Assembly (NCBI GenBank): GCA_905479195.1
Contig: CAJQLO010000001.1
Span: forward strand, 716,948 to 780,947
Direction of reading: 5' to 3'
From: an uncultured Gammaproteobacteria bacterium
Lineage (GTDB): Bacteria > Pseudomonadota > Gammaproteobacteria > GCA-002705445 > GCA-002716945
Length of the DNA stretch: 64,000 nt
Position numbers and translations under genes: made by a program. The stretch's first letter is position 1. Each line of letters begins with the position of its first letter. The notes under the pieces were generated by a model that was not told the origin of the DNA, searched no databases, and saw nothing but the letters and a program-made list of their open reading frames with translations. Of this stretch, positions 9,293 to 18,858 are shown piece by piece.

Positions 9293-9700
9293 TTATGATT
9301 TAAAAAATAAACCAATTTCTATTCTAGCATTTTCTGGGCTATCTGACCCATGAACGGAATTATACGTGGTATTCACAGCATATAATTTACGTATCGTTTT
9401 TTCTTCAGCTTCCTCAGGATTAGTTGATCCCATTAAATCTCTATAAGCTTTAATAGCATTATCGCCTTCTAGGAGAATGACTACAACCTGGCCTGAGGTC
9501 ATATACTCAATTAATTTCGAATAAAAATCTCTATCCTTATGAATAATATAAAATTTTTCAGCCTGATTCACTGATAAATTCATCATAATTATTTTTTTAA
9601 CTACTAGTTTATTAGCTTCCATAAGCTGAATAATTGATCCAATTAAATTTCTCTGAACAGCATCAGGCTTTATTATTGCTAATGTTTGCTGGATAGCCAT
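9293..9700 (-). CDS. ndk: Nucleoside-diphosphate kinase
   Basis: Ndk balances NTP and dNTP pools by phosphotransfer through a histidine. The start IIKPDAVQRN, the core GSTNPEEA and the catalytic motif NSVHGSDSPENA (histidine near 118) are all present. The length is 135 residues; E. coli Ndk is 143. It is directly adjacent to iscX (no gap) and upstream of hisS. Confidence 0.96.
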   Translation of the reverse strand: MAIQQTLAIIKPDAVQRNLIGSIIQLMEANKLVVKKIIMMNLSVNQAEKFYIIHKDRDFYSKLIEYMTSGQVVVILLEGDNAIKAYRDLMGSTNPEEAEEKTIRKLYAVNTTYNSVHGSDSPENARIEIGLFFKS

Positions 9701-9898
9701 CTATTTTTCCTCAATCCATGCCATTTGAATGGCTTCCAATATTTTCTCATTTGATTTCATTGGGTCATCATTAAAGTCAGCTAAATCGCAGACCCAAGAA
9801 TGTAAATCTGTAAATCTAATAGTTAATGGGTCTACTTCTGGGTGTTTTTCATCCAACGCAATTGCTATATCAAGAGTATCTGTCCATTTAATGTCCAT
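9701..9898 (-). CDS. iscX: Fe-S assembly protein IscX
   Basis: IscX is a small acidic protein that binds IscS and iron and modulates cluster assembly. The 65-residue sequence with W-TDTLDIAIAL near the start, HPEVDPLTIRFTDLH in the middle and EKILEAIQMAWIEE at the end is typical. It overlaps the fdx stop by one base and directly precedes ndk. Confidence 0.93.
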   Translation of the reverse strand: MDIKWTDTLDIAIALDEKHPEVDPLTIRFTDLHSWVCDLADFNDDPMKSNEKILEAIQMAWIEEK

Positions 9899-10236
9899 TA
9901 ATGTCTCTCAGAGGCATGATTTATAGTATATTTAGGAATTTCAACAGTAATGTCATCATCACTTAATAGCGCTTGGCAACTTAAGCGAGAATTTGGCTGC
10001 AAACTCCATGCTTTGTCAAGATAATCATCTTCATCTTCAGTAGCACCATCTAATGACCTTAAGCCCTCTACTACATATACATGACAGGTCGTACAAGCGC
10101 ACGATAACTCACATGCATGCTCAAGAGGTATCCCGTTATCAAGAGCTGCTCGACAGATACTAGTTCCCTTTGGAGCTTCTATTACAGCACCATCTGGACA
10201 TATATCCTCATTAGGTAAAAAAGTTATCTTTGGCAT
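9898..10236 (-). CDS. fdx: Adrenodoxin-type [2Fe-2S] ferredoxin of the isc operon
   Basis: Fdx supplies electrons for Fe-S cluster assembly. Cluster cysteines are seen in CELSCACTTCH (near residues 42-51, C-x5-C-x2-C spacing) and LSCQALL (near 87). The 112 residues match the E. coli protein (111). It follows hscA by 6 bases. It sits in its normal place in the operon, although the IscU scaffold it would serve is not encoded here. Confidence 0.94.
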   Translation of the reverse strand: MPKITFLPNEDICPDGAVIEAPKGTSICRAALDNGIPLEHACELSCACTTCHVYVVEGLRSLDGATEDEDDYLDKAWSLQPNSRLSCQALLSDDDITVEIPKYTINHASERH

Positions 10237-10242
10237 TTCGTT

Positions 10243-12078
10243 TTACAGTATATCATCTATACCTTTACCTGCAATGAATGACTTTATACTACTATTCATT
10301 CTGCGTTCTACATAAAATTCTGATTTTTTTTCAACCTGTTTAATTTTTTCCTCGATGACTGACGAATCCTCTCCAGTTATACTTAATTTCAGGCCTTCAA
10401 GCTCGTCATTAACCATAGCAATTTCTTCCTCAGAGAGAAGATCTTTGCCATCATTTTGAAGCGCTTGCTCTAAGGCATAAATAACTCTTTTTCCTTCAAC
10501 AATTGATTCATTTAAGCGTCTTAGAGTCATGTCTATTTCAGCACTATTATTAGAATCATCAATCATCTTCATAATATCTGATTCAGTCAGCCCATAAGAA
10601 GGTTTAACTTCTATCATCGAAGAATTTCCAGTTGTTGTTTCTGTCGCGGAGACAGATAAAATACCATCAGCATCAATCTGAAAATCCACATCGATTCTTG
10701 GACCTCCGGCAACCATTGGTGGTATATTTTTCAAGATAAACTCGCCGAGAGAATTACAATTCTCAACAAGTTCTCGTTCACCTTGGATAATATTTATTAA
10801 TAATTTAGACTGCCCATCTTTAAAAGTAGTAAAAGTTTTTCTAAGCTTAATAGGTATTGGAGTATTTCTTAATATTACCTTTTCTGAAAGACCTCCATAT
10901 GTTTCTATACCCAATGAAAGCGGCAGGACATCTAAAAGAAGTATATTTTCCTTGTTATTACCGGATAATATTGATGCTTGGATTGCAGCACCATGAGCAA
11001 CAACTTTATCTGGATCAATATTATTTAGAACTCCACAAGAAAATTTTTTTTCGAGTAAAGTTTTAATACAGTCTATTCTTGTTGAACCACCAACCAATAT
11101 AATATTTTTAATATCTATAGATGATAATTTAGATTCAGTTATAGCATTTGTGACAATATCAAATGTTTCATTCAATATAGGATTAATGATATCAATGAAA
11201 TCATTTTTTGACAAAGAAATCGTATTACCATCAATATCCATTGAAGAAGAATCTTTGTTACTCATTGATTCTTTTAGGGAACATGCGTATTTTTTTATCT
11301 GTGTGGTTTTATATGATTTTAAAAAAGAATAATTATTTACAAGCCATTTAGTAATAGCATTATCAATATCATCGCCACCTAGTCGTGTATTACCATCAGT
11401 TGATAAGACTTTAAATATACCTTTTTCTAAAGTAAGCACAGAGACATCAAATGTTCCGCCGCCAAAATCATATATCACAAATGATCCTGTTTCATTAGAT
11501 TCAAGGCCATATGCTAAAGCAGCAGCTGTTGGCTCATTTAATAATCGCAAAACATTAATACCAGATAATTTTGCAGCATTCTTAGTAGCTTGTCTTTGTA
11601 TATCATTGAAGTAAGCAGGAACAGTTATAACTGCACCATCTATGGTTTTATTCTCATGAGTTTCAGCTAGGTTTTTAAGATGGGATAGAATTTTTGACGA
11701 GATATCTATGGCTGAATATTCTTTATTATTCACGGCAATACATGGTAAGTCATTTTTAGATTTTATAAGCAGTAAATCATCTTTAGAATCTAAGTTTTGT
11801 ATATCAGAATAGGACAAACCCATTATTCTTTTTATAGAAGCAATACATGTAGTATTTTTATCATCAAAGGCATCGGTAGCCTTTACACCAATCAATATGT
11901 CTTCTTTAGTGATAGATACAACGGAAGGTATTAAACTTGATGAATTATCCTCATATAGCTTTAACTCATTATCATAGGATGCAATCAAGGAATTAGTGGT
12001 GCCAAGATCTATTCCTACAACAAATTTCTTTAAATCATCATTCGATATAGAGGGGTCTGATATTTGAAGTAAGCTCAT
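10243..12078 (-). CDS. hscA: Fe-S assembly chaperone HscA
   Basis: HscA is the DnaK-type ATPase that, with HscB, works on IscU to release nascent clusters. The nucleotide-binding domain has VGIDLGTTNSLIAS near 22, ITVPAYFND near 150 and IYDFGGGTFDVS near 207. The substrate-binding domain follows the linker LLLDVLPLSLGIET near 385. The 611 residues match the family (616 in E. coli). It overlaps the hscB stop by 4 bases. Its known client, IscU, is missing from this operon. Confidence 0.95.
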   Translation of the reverse strand: MSLLQISDPSISNDDLKKFVVGIDLGTTNSLIASYDNELKLYEDNSSSLIPSVVSITKEDILIGVKATDAFDDKNTTCIASIKRIMGLSYSDIQNLDSKDDLLLIKSKNDLPCIAVNNKEYSAIDISSKILSHLKNLAETHENKTIDGAVITVPAYFNDIQRQATKNAAKLSGINVLRLLNEPTAAALAYGLESNETGSFVIYDFGGGTFDVSVLTLEKGIFKVLSTDGNTRLGGDDIDNAITKWLVNNYSFLKSYKTTQIKKYACSLKESMSNKDSSSMDIDGNTISLSKNDFIDIINPILNETFDIVTNAITESKLSSIDIKNIILVGGSTRIDCIKTLLEKKFSCGVLNNIDPDKVVAHGAAIQASILSGNNKENILLLDVLPLSLGIETYGGLSEKVILRNTPIPIKLRKTFTTFKDGQSKLLINIIQGERELVENCNSLGEFILKNIPPMVAGGPRIDVDFQIDADGILSVSATETTTGNSSMIEVKPSYGLTESDIMKMIDDSNNSAEIDMTLRRLNESIVEGKRVIYALEQALQNDGKDLLSEEEIAMVNDELEGLKLSITGEDSSVIEEKIKQVEKKSEFYVERRMNSSIKSFIAGKGIDDIL

Positions 12079-12590
12079 TTATTTCTCAGTTTAATAAGTT
12101 CATTGATATTTTTTATATAAAACCTAAGTTTTGACAAATTTTGCCACATATCCTCAAAGTCATTAGATTTAAAAGATGATTTAATACTATCAACTGTAGT
12201 CTTTAATAGAGACTTGATGCTAGAAAGACTGTTTTCTATTATTTTACTATCAAAGTTGTCATTCAAAGATTCAACCAATTCACTATACTCTATTTGTTCT
12301 TGTAAAAAATTAATATCATTAATAGTTTTAGACTCATCTTTAACAAAATTATTGATTTCAAGAATATACTCAATCCTTAGGACTATGTCGCCCAGTATTT
12401 TATATCCATCATTAATATGAGATGAAATTTGCAGGGCTAATCTTTTTTCAAAATCAGACCCACTAGAGAATTTATCAGGATGAAATTTACTTTGTAAAAT
12501 CTTAACCTTTTCGTCAAGTTCTGATCTATTTACATCTATAGCAATTTCAATATCAAATAATTCAAAAAAGTTCTTCTTTAATATATCCAT
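12075..12590 (-). CDS. hscB: J-type co-chaperone HscB
   Basis: HscB delivers IscU to HscA. The N-terminal J domain shows the HPD tripeptide in KFHPDKF (near residue 37) and the C-terminal part is the three-helix client-binding domain. The 171 residues match E. coli HscB. It overlaps iscA by one base and hscA by 4, so translation is probably coupled. Confidence 0.92.
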   Translation of the reverse strand: MDILKKNFFELFDIEIAIDVNRSELDEKVKILQSKFHPDKFSSGSDFEKRLALQISSHINDGYKILGDIVLRIEYILEINNFVKDESKTINDINFLQEQIEYSELVESLNDNFDSKIIENSLSSIKSLLKTTVDSIKSSFKSNDFEDMWQNLSKLRFYIKNINELIKLRNK

Positions 12591-12913
12591 TAAACATTAA
12601 AACTCTCACCGCACCCACATTTATCTTTTACATTTGGATTATTAAATTTAAAACCTTCATTGAGACCTTCTTTCCCAAAATCAAGCTCTGTACCTTTTAA
12701 ATAAACATAACTTTTGGGATTTATAATTAATTTGATTCCATTATTCTCAAAAACTTTATCATCATTTTCTACTTTATCGGCAAATTCAATTACATATGCT
12801 AAACCTGAGCAACCTGTTGTTTTGACACCCAGTCTTAAACCTATACCTGTGCCACGGGACATTAAATGTTCATTAACATGTTTTGCAGCAGTCTGTGTGA
12901 TTGTGATACTCAT
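12590..12913 (-). CDS. iscA: A-type Fe-S carrier IscA
   Basis: IscA is an A-type carrier that binds iron or Fe-S clusters. The three ligand cysteines are seen in [13 protein letters not shown] (near 35) and the C-terminal KCGCGESF. The start [13 protein letters not shown] is typical. There are only 4 bases between the iscS stop and this gene, exactly where iscU would normally lie; this protein is not IscU, since it lacks that family's LPPVK chaperone-binding motif. Confidence 0.94.
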   Translation of the reverse strand: MSITITQTAAKHVNEHLMSRGTGIGLRLGVKTTGCSGLAYVIEFADKVENDDKVFENNGIKLIINPKSYVYLKGTELDFGKEGLNEGFKFNNPNVKDKCGCGESFNV

Positions 12914-12917
12914 ATTT

Positions 12918-14132
12918 TTAATGTGCTGCCCATTTTACTGATTTTAAATCAACACCATCTTTATACATATCCCAGAGTGGTGATAACGCACGCAGTTTTG
13001 TAACAGCATTTTTTAGTAAAGTAATTGCAGTGTTTATTTCTTCTTCTGTAGTATATTTACCTATAGTCATTCTGATAGAGCTATGTGCTAATTCATCTTC
13101 ACGACCTAAGGCTCTTAATACATAACTAGGTTCTAAGCTAGCAGACGTACATGCTGAACCTGAAGAGACTGCCATTCCTTTGATTGCCATTATTAGACTC
13201 TCTCCTTCTACAAAATTAAAACTGATATTTAAATTTCCAGGAATACGTTGATCTAAATCACCATTTAAATAAATTTCCTCCATATCCTTGAGGCCATTCC
13301 ATAAAATATCTCTCAATTTTTTAATTCTCTCATTATCAGCTGCCATTTCTTCTTTCGCAAGCCTGAAAGCCTCTCCCATTCCTACGATTTGATGTGTTGG
13401 AAGTGTTCCTGACCTAAATCCTCTCTCATGTCCACCACCATGCATTTGAGCCTGTATTCTTACCCTAGGCTTTCTACGAATGTAAAGAGCTCCAATACCT
13501 TTTGGTCCATATGCCTTATGTGCTGACAGCGCACAAAGATCAATATTAAATTTATGCACATCGATTTCAACTTTCCCGGGGCTCTGTGCTGCATCAACAT
13601 GAAATAATATGTCATTTTCTTTACATATTTTTCCTATAGATTCCATATCTTGTATTACACCAATTTCGTTATTCACATGCATTATAGATATTAAAATAGT
13701 TGTGGGTTTAATTGCAGCCTTTAATACTTCTAAGTCTAACAACCCATCATCTTTAGGGTTTAAATATGTAACCTCAAAACCTTCGCCCTCTAAAAATCTC
13801 ATTGTATCTAAAACCGCCTTATGCTCAGTAGTTAATGTAATAAGATGATTTCCTTTACTCTTATTAAAATAAGCAGCACCTTTAATAGCCAAGTTATCAG
13901 ATTCTGTCGCACCACTTGTCCAGACTATTTCACGTTTATCAGCATTAAGAAGGTTAGCAACATTAATTCTAGCCTCATCAATTAATTTTTCACTATCCCA
14001 TCCATAAGGATGCGATCTTGACGCAGGATTACCAAACGTTCCTTTAACGGTCAAGCATTCAAGCATACTCTTAGCTACTCTTTCATCGACTGGTGTCGTT
14101 GCTGAATAATCAAGATATATTGGCATACTCAT
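12918..14132 (-). CDS. iscS: Cysteine desulfurase IscS
   Basis: This PLP enzyme takes sulfur from cysteine for Fe-S clusters and tRNA thiolation. The mature start [16 protein letters not shown], the PLP lysine in [15 protein letters not shown] and the active cysteine loop [14 protein letters not shown] are clear. The frame is open to 14165, but I chose the ATG at 14132: it lies 1 base after the iscR stop, has AAGGAAAG as ribosome binding site, and gives the family's usual N-terminus. The next gene is iscA, not iscU. Confidence 0.95.
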   Translation of the reverse strand: MSMPIYLDYSATTPVDERVAKSMLECLTVKGTFGNPASRSHPYGWDSEKLIDEARINVANLLNADKREIVWTSGATESDNLAIKGAAYFNKSKGNHLITLTTEHKAVLDTMRFLEGEGFEVTYLNPKDDGLLDLEVLKAAIKPTTILISIMHVNNEIGVIQDMESIGKICKENDILFHVDAAQSPGKVEIDVHKFNIDLCALSAHKAYGPKGIGALYIRRKPRVRIQAQMHGGGHERGFRSGTLPTHQIVGMGEAFRLAKEEMAADNERIKKLRDILWNGLKDMEEIYLNGDLDQRIPGNLNISFNFVEGESLIMAIKGMAVSSGSACTSASLEPSYVLRALGREDELAHSSIRMTIGKYTTEEEINTAITLLKNAVTKLRALSPLWDMYKDGVDLKSVKWAAH

Positions 14133-14133
14133 A

Positions 14134-14601
14134 TTACTTTCCTTGTCTTTGATTATGACTGACATTTTTATTCTCCCTTAAAAATATTATATTTTTGACA
14201 TCTTCTCTTGATGCTATATCACCTAAGTTGATTCCTTGCATGTATTTATTAATTATACTATTTAAGTCTGTCCATATGAAATGTGTTAAGCAGGGCTTTT
14301 CATTAATGCAATTCATAGCTCCTCCACACTGAGTTTGATCTATATTTTCATCTACAGCAGTTATTACATCCAGGAGATTAATTTCCGAGGGGATTTTATT
14401 TAAAACATACCCTCCTCCAGGACCTCTTACGCTTTTCACCAAACCCGATAATCTAAGCTTGGAAAATAACTGTTCTAGATATGATAAAGAGATATTTTGT
14501 CTTTTAGAGACATCTTTTAATCTTACGGGATCTACAGTTCCGTTGAGCCTGAGATCAACCATTGCAATTATGGCGTATCTTCCTTTTGTTGTTAATTTCA
14601 T
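14134..14601 (-). CDS. iscR: Rrf2-family [2Fe-2S] transcription regulator IscR
   Basis: IscR senses Fe-S status and represses the isc operon in its [2Fe-2S] form. The winged helix begins [17 protein letters not shown]. Cluster ligands are visible as three cysteines and a histidine in [20 protein letters not shown] (near 92-107). The 155 residues are typical. It heads the minus-strand run to der. A type 1 IscR-like box overlaps its promoter, so autoregulation is likely. Confidence 0.95.
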   Translation of the reverse strand: MKLTTKGRYAIIAMVDLRLNGTVDPVRLKDVSKRQNISLSYLEQLFSKLRLSGLVKSVRGPGGGYVLNKIPSEINLLDVITAVDENIDQTQCGGAMNCINEKPCLTHFIWTDLNSIINKYMQGINLGDIASREDVKNIIFLRENKNVSHNQRQGK

Positions 14602-14607
14602 GAGTTA

Positions 14608-14640
14608 AGTATGCAATAACCCAGTGTTCTTATCAACTAC
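14608..14640 (-). promoter_or_regulatory. iscR promoter with type 1 IscR box
   Basis: On the minus strand TTGATA (14636-14631), a 17-base spacer and CATACT (14613-14608) form a sigma70-type promoter. The 25-base stretch 14640-14616 shares TAGTTGA and ACT-GG--AT with E. coli type 1 IscR sites (about 18 of 25 consensus positions by hand). The box covers the -35 and spacer, as in E. coli. The -10 ends 6 bases before the iscR ATG, so the mRNA would be nearly leaderless. The trmJ stop codon lies inside the box. Confidence 0.7.
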
Positions 14641-15350
14641 TTATTAAGCTTTTTATTGATAGAATTAAGCATTCCAAGTAACATATTAACCTCATCAGAT
14701 TCAAGGTTAGCCTTATTAAATAATATATATATTTTTTTTGTCAGAGATTTAGAATTTTTAACACTCATGAATTTTGTTTGACCCATAAGAGCAATTAAAG
14801 ACTCAATAAAATAATTTTTTTCTTTAGCTGTTGCGCGAACAATAGGTTTCTTTTTATTAGAGATATGTGTATTTGAGTGCTTATAAAATTCATAAGTAAT
14901 TAATTGGACAGCTGCTGATAAATTAAGAGAGTTGTAGTCTTTATGAGTTGGTATTGAGACCATATAATCACACTTTAGTAGATCACTATTTGATAAGCCA
15001 GATGACTCATTTCCGAAAATGATATTATATTTAAGATTATTATTTGATAATACATGATTGATACATTCATTTACATTTAATGTTGGAATCGAAGCTTTTC
15101 TTGTTCTTACCGAAAGGCCAATATTTACATTGGCACTCGCAACAGCATCATCAAGACTAGAAAATACTTTGGCTTTTTCAAGAACATCAATGCAACCAAC
15201 TGCTAGTGCATCAGATTTTGCTGATGGAAACTCTTTTGGATTAACTAAAAGTAATTTTTTAAAACCCATAGTCTTCATCGCCCTAGCCGTAGAACCGATA
15301 TTCCCCGGATGCGACGTATTAACCAAAACTATATGAACATTTGAAAACAT
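14637..15350 (-). CDS. trmJ: tRNA (cytidine/uridine-2'-O)-methyltransferase TrmJ
   Basis: TrmJ methylates the ribose at position 32 of tRNAs. The N-terminal SPOUT fold shows VHIVLVNTSHPGNIGSTARAMKTMG, the knot motifs FGNESSGLSN (near 117) and VSIPTHKDYNSLNLSAAVQ (near 135). The C-terminal extension is helical. Order trmJ-iscR and divergence from suhB are standard for gammaproteobacteria. It starts 38 bases from the suhB-like start on the other strand. Confidence 0.93.
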   Translation of the reverse strand: MFSNVHIVLVNTSHPGNIGSTARAMKTMGFKKLLLVNPKEFPSAKSDALAVGCIDVLEKAKVFSSLDDAVASANVNIGLSVRTRKASIPTLNVNECINHVLSNNNLKYNIIFGNESSGLSNSDLLKCDYMVSIPTHKDYNSLNLSAAVQLITYEFYKHSNTHISNKKKPIVRATAKEKNYFIESLIALMGQTKFMSVKNSKSLTKKIYILFNKANLESDEVNMLLGMLNSINKKLNK

Positions 15351-15388
15351 ATTGTAGTATTATGAATATTTTATTGGATTAAAACAAT

Positions 15389-16168
15389 ATGCAACCAAGA
15401 TTAAATATAGCATTAAAAGCATGTAGGTCAGCTTCAGAGATCATCACTAAGATATATAAGTCCAAAGATCAAGATGAGTTGAGGTCTTACGACAAGATTG
15501 GTGATTTACTATATAAACATATAGCGGACGTTATTGCTGAATCTTATCCCTATGGTGATGCTGATATATTGGGTCCATCATATGTAGATAGCGAAATAAT
15601 GGAGAGTATTACCAGTAGTCAAAATATCACATCAAATATTAATAGTGATGATGATAAATATATATGGGTAATCAATCCTCTTGATAGTTATAAAAATTTC
15701 ACTAATAAGCTTCCTCTTTTCAACATTACTATTACAATATTTCAAAAAGGCATAGCGCAAGCGGCTATAATATTTAACCCTATCCAGGATGAACTGGTAA
15801 CAGCGATAAAGGGTGAAGGTGCGCTATATGAGAATACTAAGATACGTAATAAGAGTCTGTCTAAAACGAAAATACTTTATGTTATTGATAATTCAAAAAT
15901 AAAATTAAATATTGAAAATATGTTAGATGGCAGTGAGAGATTTATAGGTTCTAAGTCAACGGAATTAATATATATGGCATCAGGTAAAATTGACTTAATA
16001 GTCTATCCAAAGATAAATATCTGGGAATCAGCAGCTGGCGTATTAATCTGCAAAGAAGCAGGTGTCTTTGTTACAGATTTCGCAGGCGAAGATGATATTT
16101 ACAAATCTAAATCATTAATTGCTTCAAAAGAATGGCTTCACAAAAAAATATTACCTGAGCTTAATTAA
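15389..16168 (+). CDS. suhB: SuhB-like inositol monophosphatase homologue with degenerate metal-binding sites
   Basis: Overall alignment and position divergent from trmJ identify SuhB, which in E. coli also acts with Nus factors in rRNA transcription. The 259 residues cover the whole fold (MQPRLNIALKACRSAS start; GSKSTELIYMASGK near 196). However, the three metal-binding signatures of the family are altered: the E-E-S motif is replaced by LGPSYVD, DPLDGTTNF reads NPLDSYKNF, and WDFAAG reads WESAAG. I infer little or no phosphatase activity, with retention for a non-catalytic role. Its stop overlaps the convergent secF stop by 4 bases (TTAA). Confidence 0.82.
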   Translation: MQPRLNIALKACRSASEIITKIYKSKDQDELRSYDKIGDLLYKHIADVIAESYPYGDADILGPSYVDSEIMESITSSQNITSNINSDDDKYIWVINPLDSYKNFTNKLPLFNITITIFQKGIAQAAIIFNPIQDELVTAIKGEGALYENTKIRNKSLSKTKILYVIDNSKIKLNIENMLDGSERFIGSKSTELIYMASGKIDLIVYPKINIWESAAGVLICKEAGVFVTDFAGEDDIYKSKSLIASKEWLHKKILPELN

Positions 16169-17067
16169 AGATCTTTTCTATGCTCGGCATTTGCGCCTAA
16201 AAAATACAAGCTTGTACTTGCTACGAATATAGAGGAATAAGTACCTACCAAAATCCCAATCATCATTGCTAAAGCAAAGTATTCCACTGCTGACCCACCC
16301 AATGTATATAAAGATATCAAAACAAACATTGTTGTTAAGGAAGTGATAAGAGTTCTAGTTAATGTCTGATTTATTGAAATATTTAATATATATTCATAAG
16401 AGTCAGTTTTAACTATATTAATATTTTCTCTAATACGATCATACACAACAATAGTATCGTTCAATGAATATCCAATTACTGCTAATATTGCCGAAAGTAC
16501 ACTTAAGTCAAATTCAATTTGGAAGAGAGAAAAGAATCCTAAAGTTATAATTACATCGTGGATTAAAGCTATGATAGCCCCAACACCAAAAAGCAGTTCA
16601 AATCTAAAACCAATATAGACAAGTATGCTTAACAAAGCCACCAACATTGCCCACTCTCCTTTTTCCCTAAGCTCGTCTCCAATCTGGGCTCCAACAAATT
16701 CTAGTTTAAGTATCTCAAAAGGATGCGTCTCAGATAAAGTGTCTACAAGAAATACATTAACAGATTCTTTATTAAAATTACTCTCCTCCTTGAGCTTAAT
16801 AATTATTTCATTATTAGAGCCAAATGACTGCATAACAGAATCAGTAACTCCATTCTCTTCAAATGCAGATCTTATCTCAGAAATATTAACTTCTTTTTCA
16901 AATTTTAATTGAACAATATAGCCACTGGAAAAATCAATCCCCCAATTCAAACCTTTGGTCATAAAACTAGTTAAGCTTACAATTATCAAAAAAGCTGATA
17001 TAACAATAGCAATTTTTTTTTGTCCTAAGAAATTATAATTAAGAGATGAACTTATAAGCTTAAACAT
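16165..17067 (-). CDS. secF: Protein translocase subunit SecF
   Basis: SecF, with SecD, uses proton motive force to help proteins through the Sec channel. Six membrane segments can be drawn: one at residues 18-36 and five in about 135-285. Family motifs include GIDFSSGYIVQL near 47 and the DTIVVYDRIREN loop near 207. The 300 residues match the family. It follows secD with a one-base overlap. Confidence 0.95.
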   Translation of the reverse strand: MFKLISSSLNYNFLGQKKIAIVISAFLIIVSLTSFMTKGLNWGIDFSSGYIVQLKFEKEVNISEIRSAFEENGVTDSVMQSFGSNNEIIIKLKEESNFNKESVNVFLVDTLSETHPFEILKLEFVGAQIGDELREKGEWAMLVALLSILVYIGFRFELLFGVGAIIALIHDVIITLGFFSLFQIEFDLSVLSAILAVIGYSLNDTIVVYDRIRENINIVKTDSYEYILNISINQTLTRTLITSLTTMFVLISLYTLGGSAVEYFALAMMIGILVGTYSSIFVASTSLYFLGANAEHRKDL

Positions 17068-18857
17068 TATATTGAAAGACCTTTGTTATTTTTTCGTTCA
17101 TATATTACGCTAACTAGGGCTCTTGTTCCAACAATCGATGTGAACATAGAAGATAGTATTCCAACTACCAATGTAATTGCAAAACCTTTAACTGCACCAG
17201 TACCTATTGTTAATAATGCAATAGCTGCAATCAGAGTTGTGATATTAGCATCTGATATCGTTGAAAAAGCTTTTTGATAACCTGCGTATATACTTGCATT
17301 TGGTGAATTTCCATTCATAATTTCTTCTCTGATTCTCTCAAAAATTAGAACATTCGCGTCAACGGCCATTCCTACCGTTAAAACTATGCCGGCTATTCCA
17401 GACAAAGTTAATGTAGCTTGAAATATTGAAAGTACAGCTGTGATAATTACTATGTTTGCAATAAGTGCAATATTTGCTATAAACCCAAAAAGCCTGTAAT
17501 AAATTAACATAAATAATCCAACTAAAAATAAACCAAAATATATAGAATTTTTCCCAGCTAAGATATTCGCCTCGCCTAAGCTCGGTCCTACAGTTCTCTC
17601 TTCGATAATTTCCATTGGCGCACTCAGAGCACCAGACCTTAAAAGAATTGCAAGATCAGTTGCCTCATTTATATCTAACCCAGTAATCTGAAAACTTTTA
17701 CTAAAAGCCTCTCTTATAACAGCAACATTTATTACTTCCTTCTTATTTTTTTCAACAAATATAACCGCCATCCTGCTGCCAATATTTTTAGATGTAGTGT
17801 CAAGCATTCGCGAAGCACCATAATCACTAAGATTTACAAAAACTGCTGGGGTATTTGTTGATGAATCAAATCCGCTATTAGCACCTTTAATATCAGCTCC
17901 ACCCACGATAACTTTACGTGAAAGTAAAATTGGTGATTCATCTCGTTGCTTATATAGAATCGAAGAATTTATAACAGGTGTTCCAGAGATTTTAGAAGCA
18001 TACCAATCTTCCGGCGTTCCTTTGGTAAGTCTAAATTCTAAAGTAGCAGTTGACCCAAGTATGCCTTTAGCTCTCGTAGAATCCTGTAGACCTGGTAATT
18101 GCACAATGATCCTATCTTTTCCTTGTTTCTGAAGTATTGGTTGAGCTACACCCAACTCATCTACTCTGCTACGAAGTATTGTAAGATTCTTAGCTAAAGA
18201 ACTGGCAATATCTCTGCTGATTAAATCTTCGGATGGAATAATTTCAAAACTTATATCTTTATCGCTAATTATTCTAGATATTACTATATCTGGAACTGCA
18301 TCATTTATTGTTTTAATAATTTCATCTGAAGGCTTATCTATATCAAAATTAACAATTACTTTTTCTTCTGTCTTATAAAAAGAATTATATCTAAGTTTTT
18401 TTTCAATTAATATATCCTTTACATCATCTTCAATTTCTCTAAGTAAATTTGTTTTTATATTATCTTTATCAACCTGAAGTAAAAAATGTACTCCACCCTT
18501 CAAATCTAAACCTAGAAACATAGGGTAAGCATTAATAGACTTCAACCAGTCAGGCAAATTAATATAATTTGTTAAAGTATAGTTGGTTTTTATATTTGAA
18601 AAGCTTACTTTATTATAAGCATCAAGCTGTTTTTTTGAGCTGTCAAACTTAAATATAAACTTATTATTTTCTTGAATTACGTTTTCTACTTTAATATTTG
18701 GATCAATAATATCAATTATTTGATATATATCAATCTTATCATTTTTGTTTATCTCTAGAGCCGGATATGAGCTATAAAGATTTGGTAGCGAGTATATTAT
18801 GGATATTACTAATACCAGAACAACCATAATGTATTTCCAACGTGGATATGATGACAT
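17067..18857 (-). CDS. secD: Protein translocase subunit SecD
   Basis: SecD has one N-terminal membrane span (about 8-27), a large periplasmic P1 domain with LGLDLKGGVHFLLQV (near 112) and LRSRVDELGVAQPIL (near 230), and five C-terminal spans. GMAVDANVLIFERIREE near 510 is the conserved TM4 signature. The 596 residues are normal for a gammaproteobacterial SecD. It sits between yajC and secF in the queA-tgt-yajC-secD-secF operon. Confidence 0.95.
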   Translation of the reverse strand: MSSYPRWKYIMVVLVLVISIIYSLPNLYSSYPALEINKNDKIDIYQIIDIIDPNIKVENVIQENNKFIFKFDSSKKQLDAYNKVSFSNIKTNYTLTNYINLPDWLKSINAYPMFLGLDLKGGVHFLLQVDKDNIKTNLLREIEDDVKDILIEKKLRYNSFYKTEEKVIVNFDIDKPSDEIIKTINDAVPDIVISRIISDKDISFEIIPSEDLISRDIASSLAKNLTILRSRVDELGVAQPILQKQGKDRIIVQLPGLQDSTRAKGILGSTATLEFRLTKGTPEDWYASKISGTPVINSSILYKQRDESPILLSRKVIVGGADIKGANSGFDSSTNTPAVFVNLSDYGASRMLDTTSKNIGSRMAVIFVEKNKKEVINVAVIREAFSKSFQITGLDINEATDLAILLRSGALSAPMEIIEERTVGPSLGEANILAGKNSIYFGLFLVGLFMLIYYRLFGFIANIALIANIVIITAVLSIFQATLTLSGIAGIVLTVGMAVDANVLIFERIREEIMNGNSPNASIYAGYQKAFSTISDANITTLIAAIALLTIGTGAVKGFAITLVVGILSSMFTSIVGTRALVSVIYERKNNKGLSI

Positions 18858-18858
18858 A

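Noticed and set aside
12590..12913. Gene after iscS as a candidate iscU
   Set aside because: It has the A-type carrier pattern (TTGCSG and C-terminal CGCGE) and lacks LPPVK, so it is IscA.
14133..14165. Upstream ATG for iscS at 14165
   Set aside because: It would overlap iscR by 32 bases and add an atypical N-terminus; the ATG at 14132 has the ribosome binding site and family-like start.
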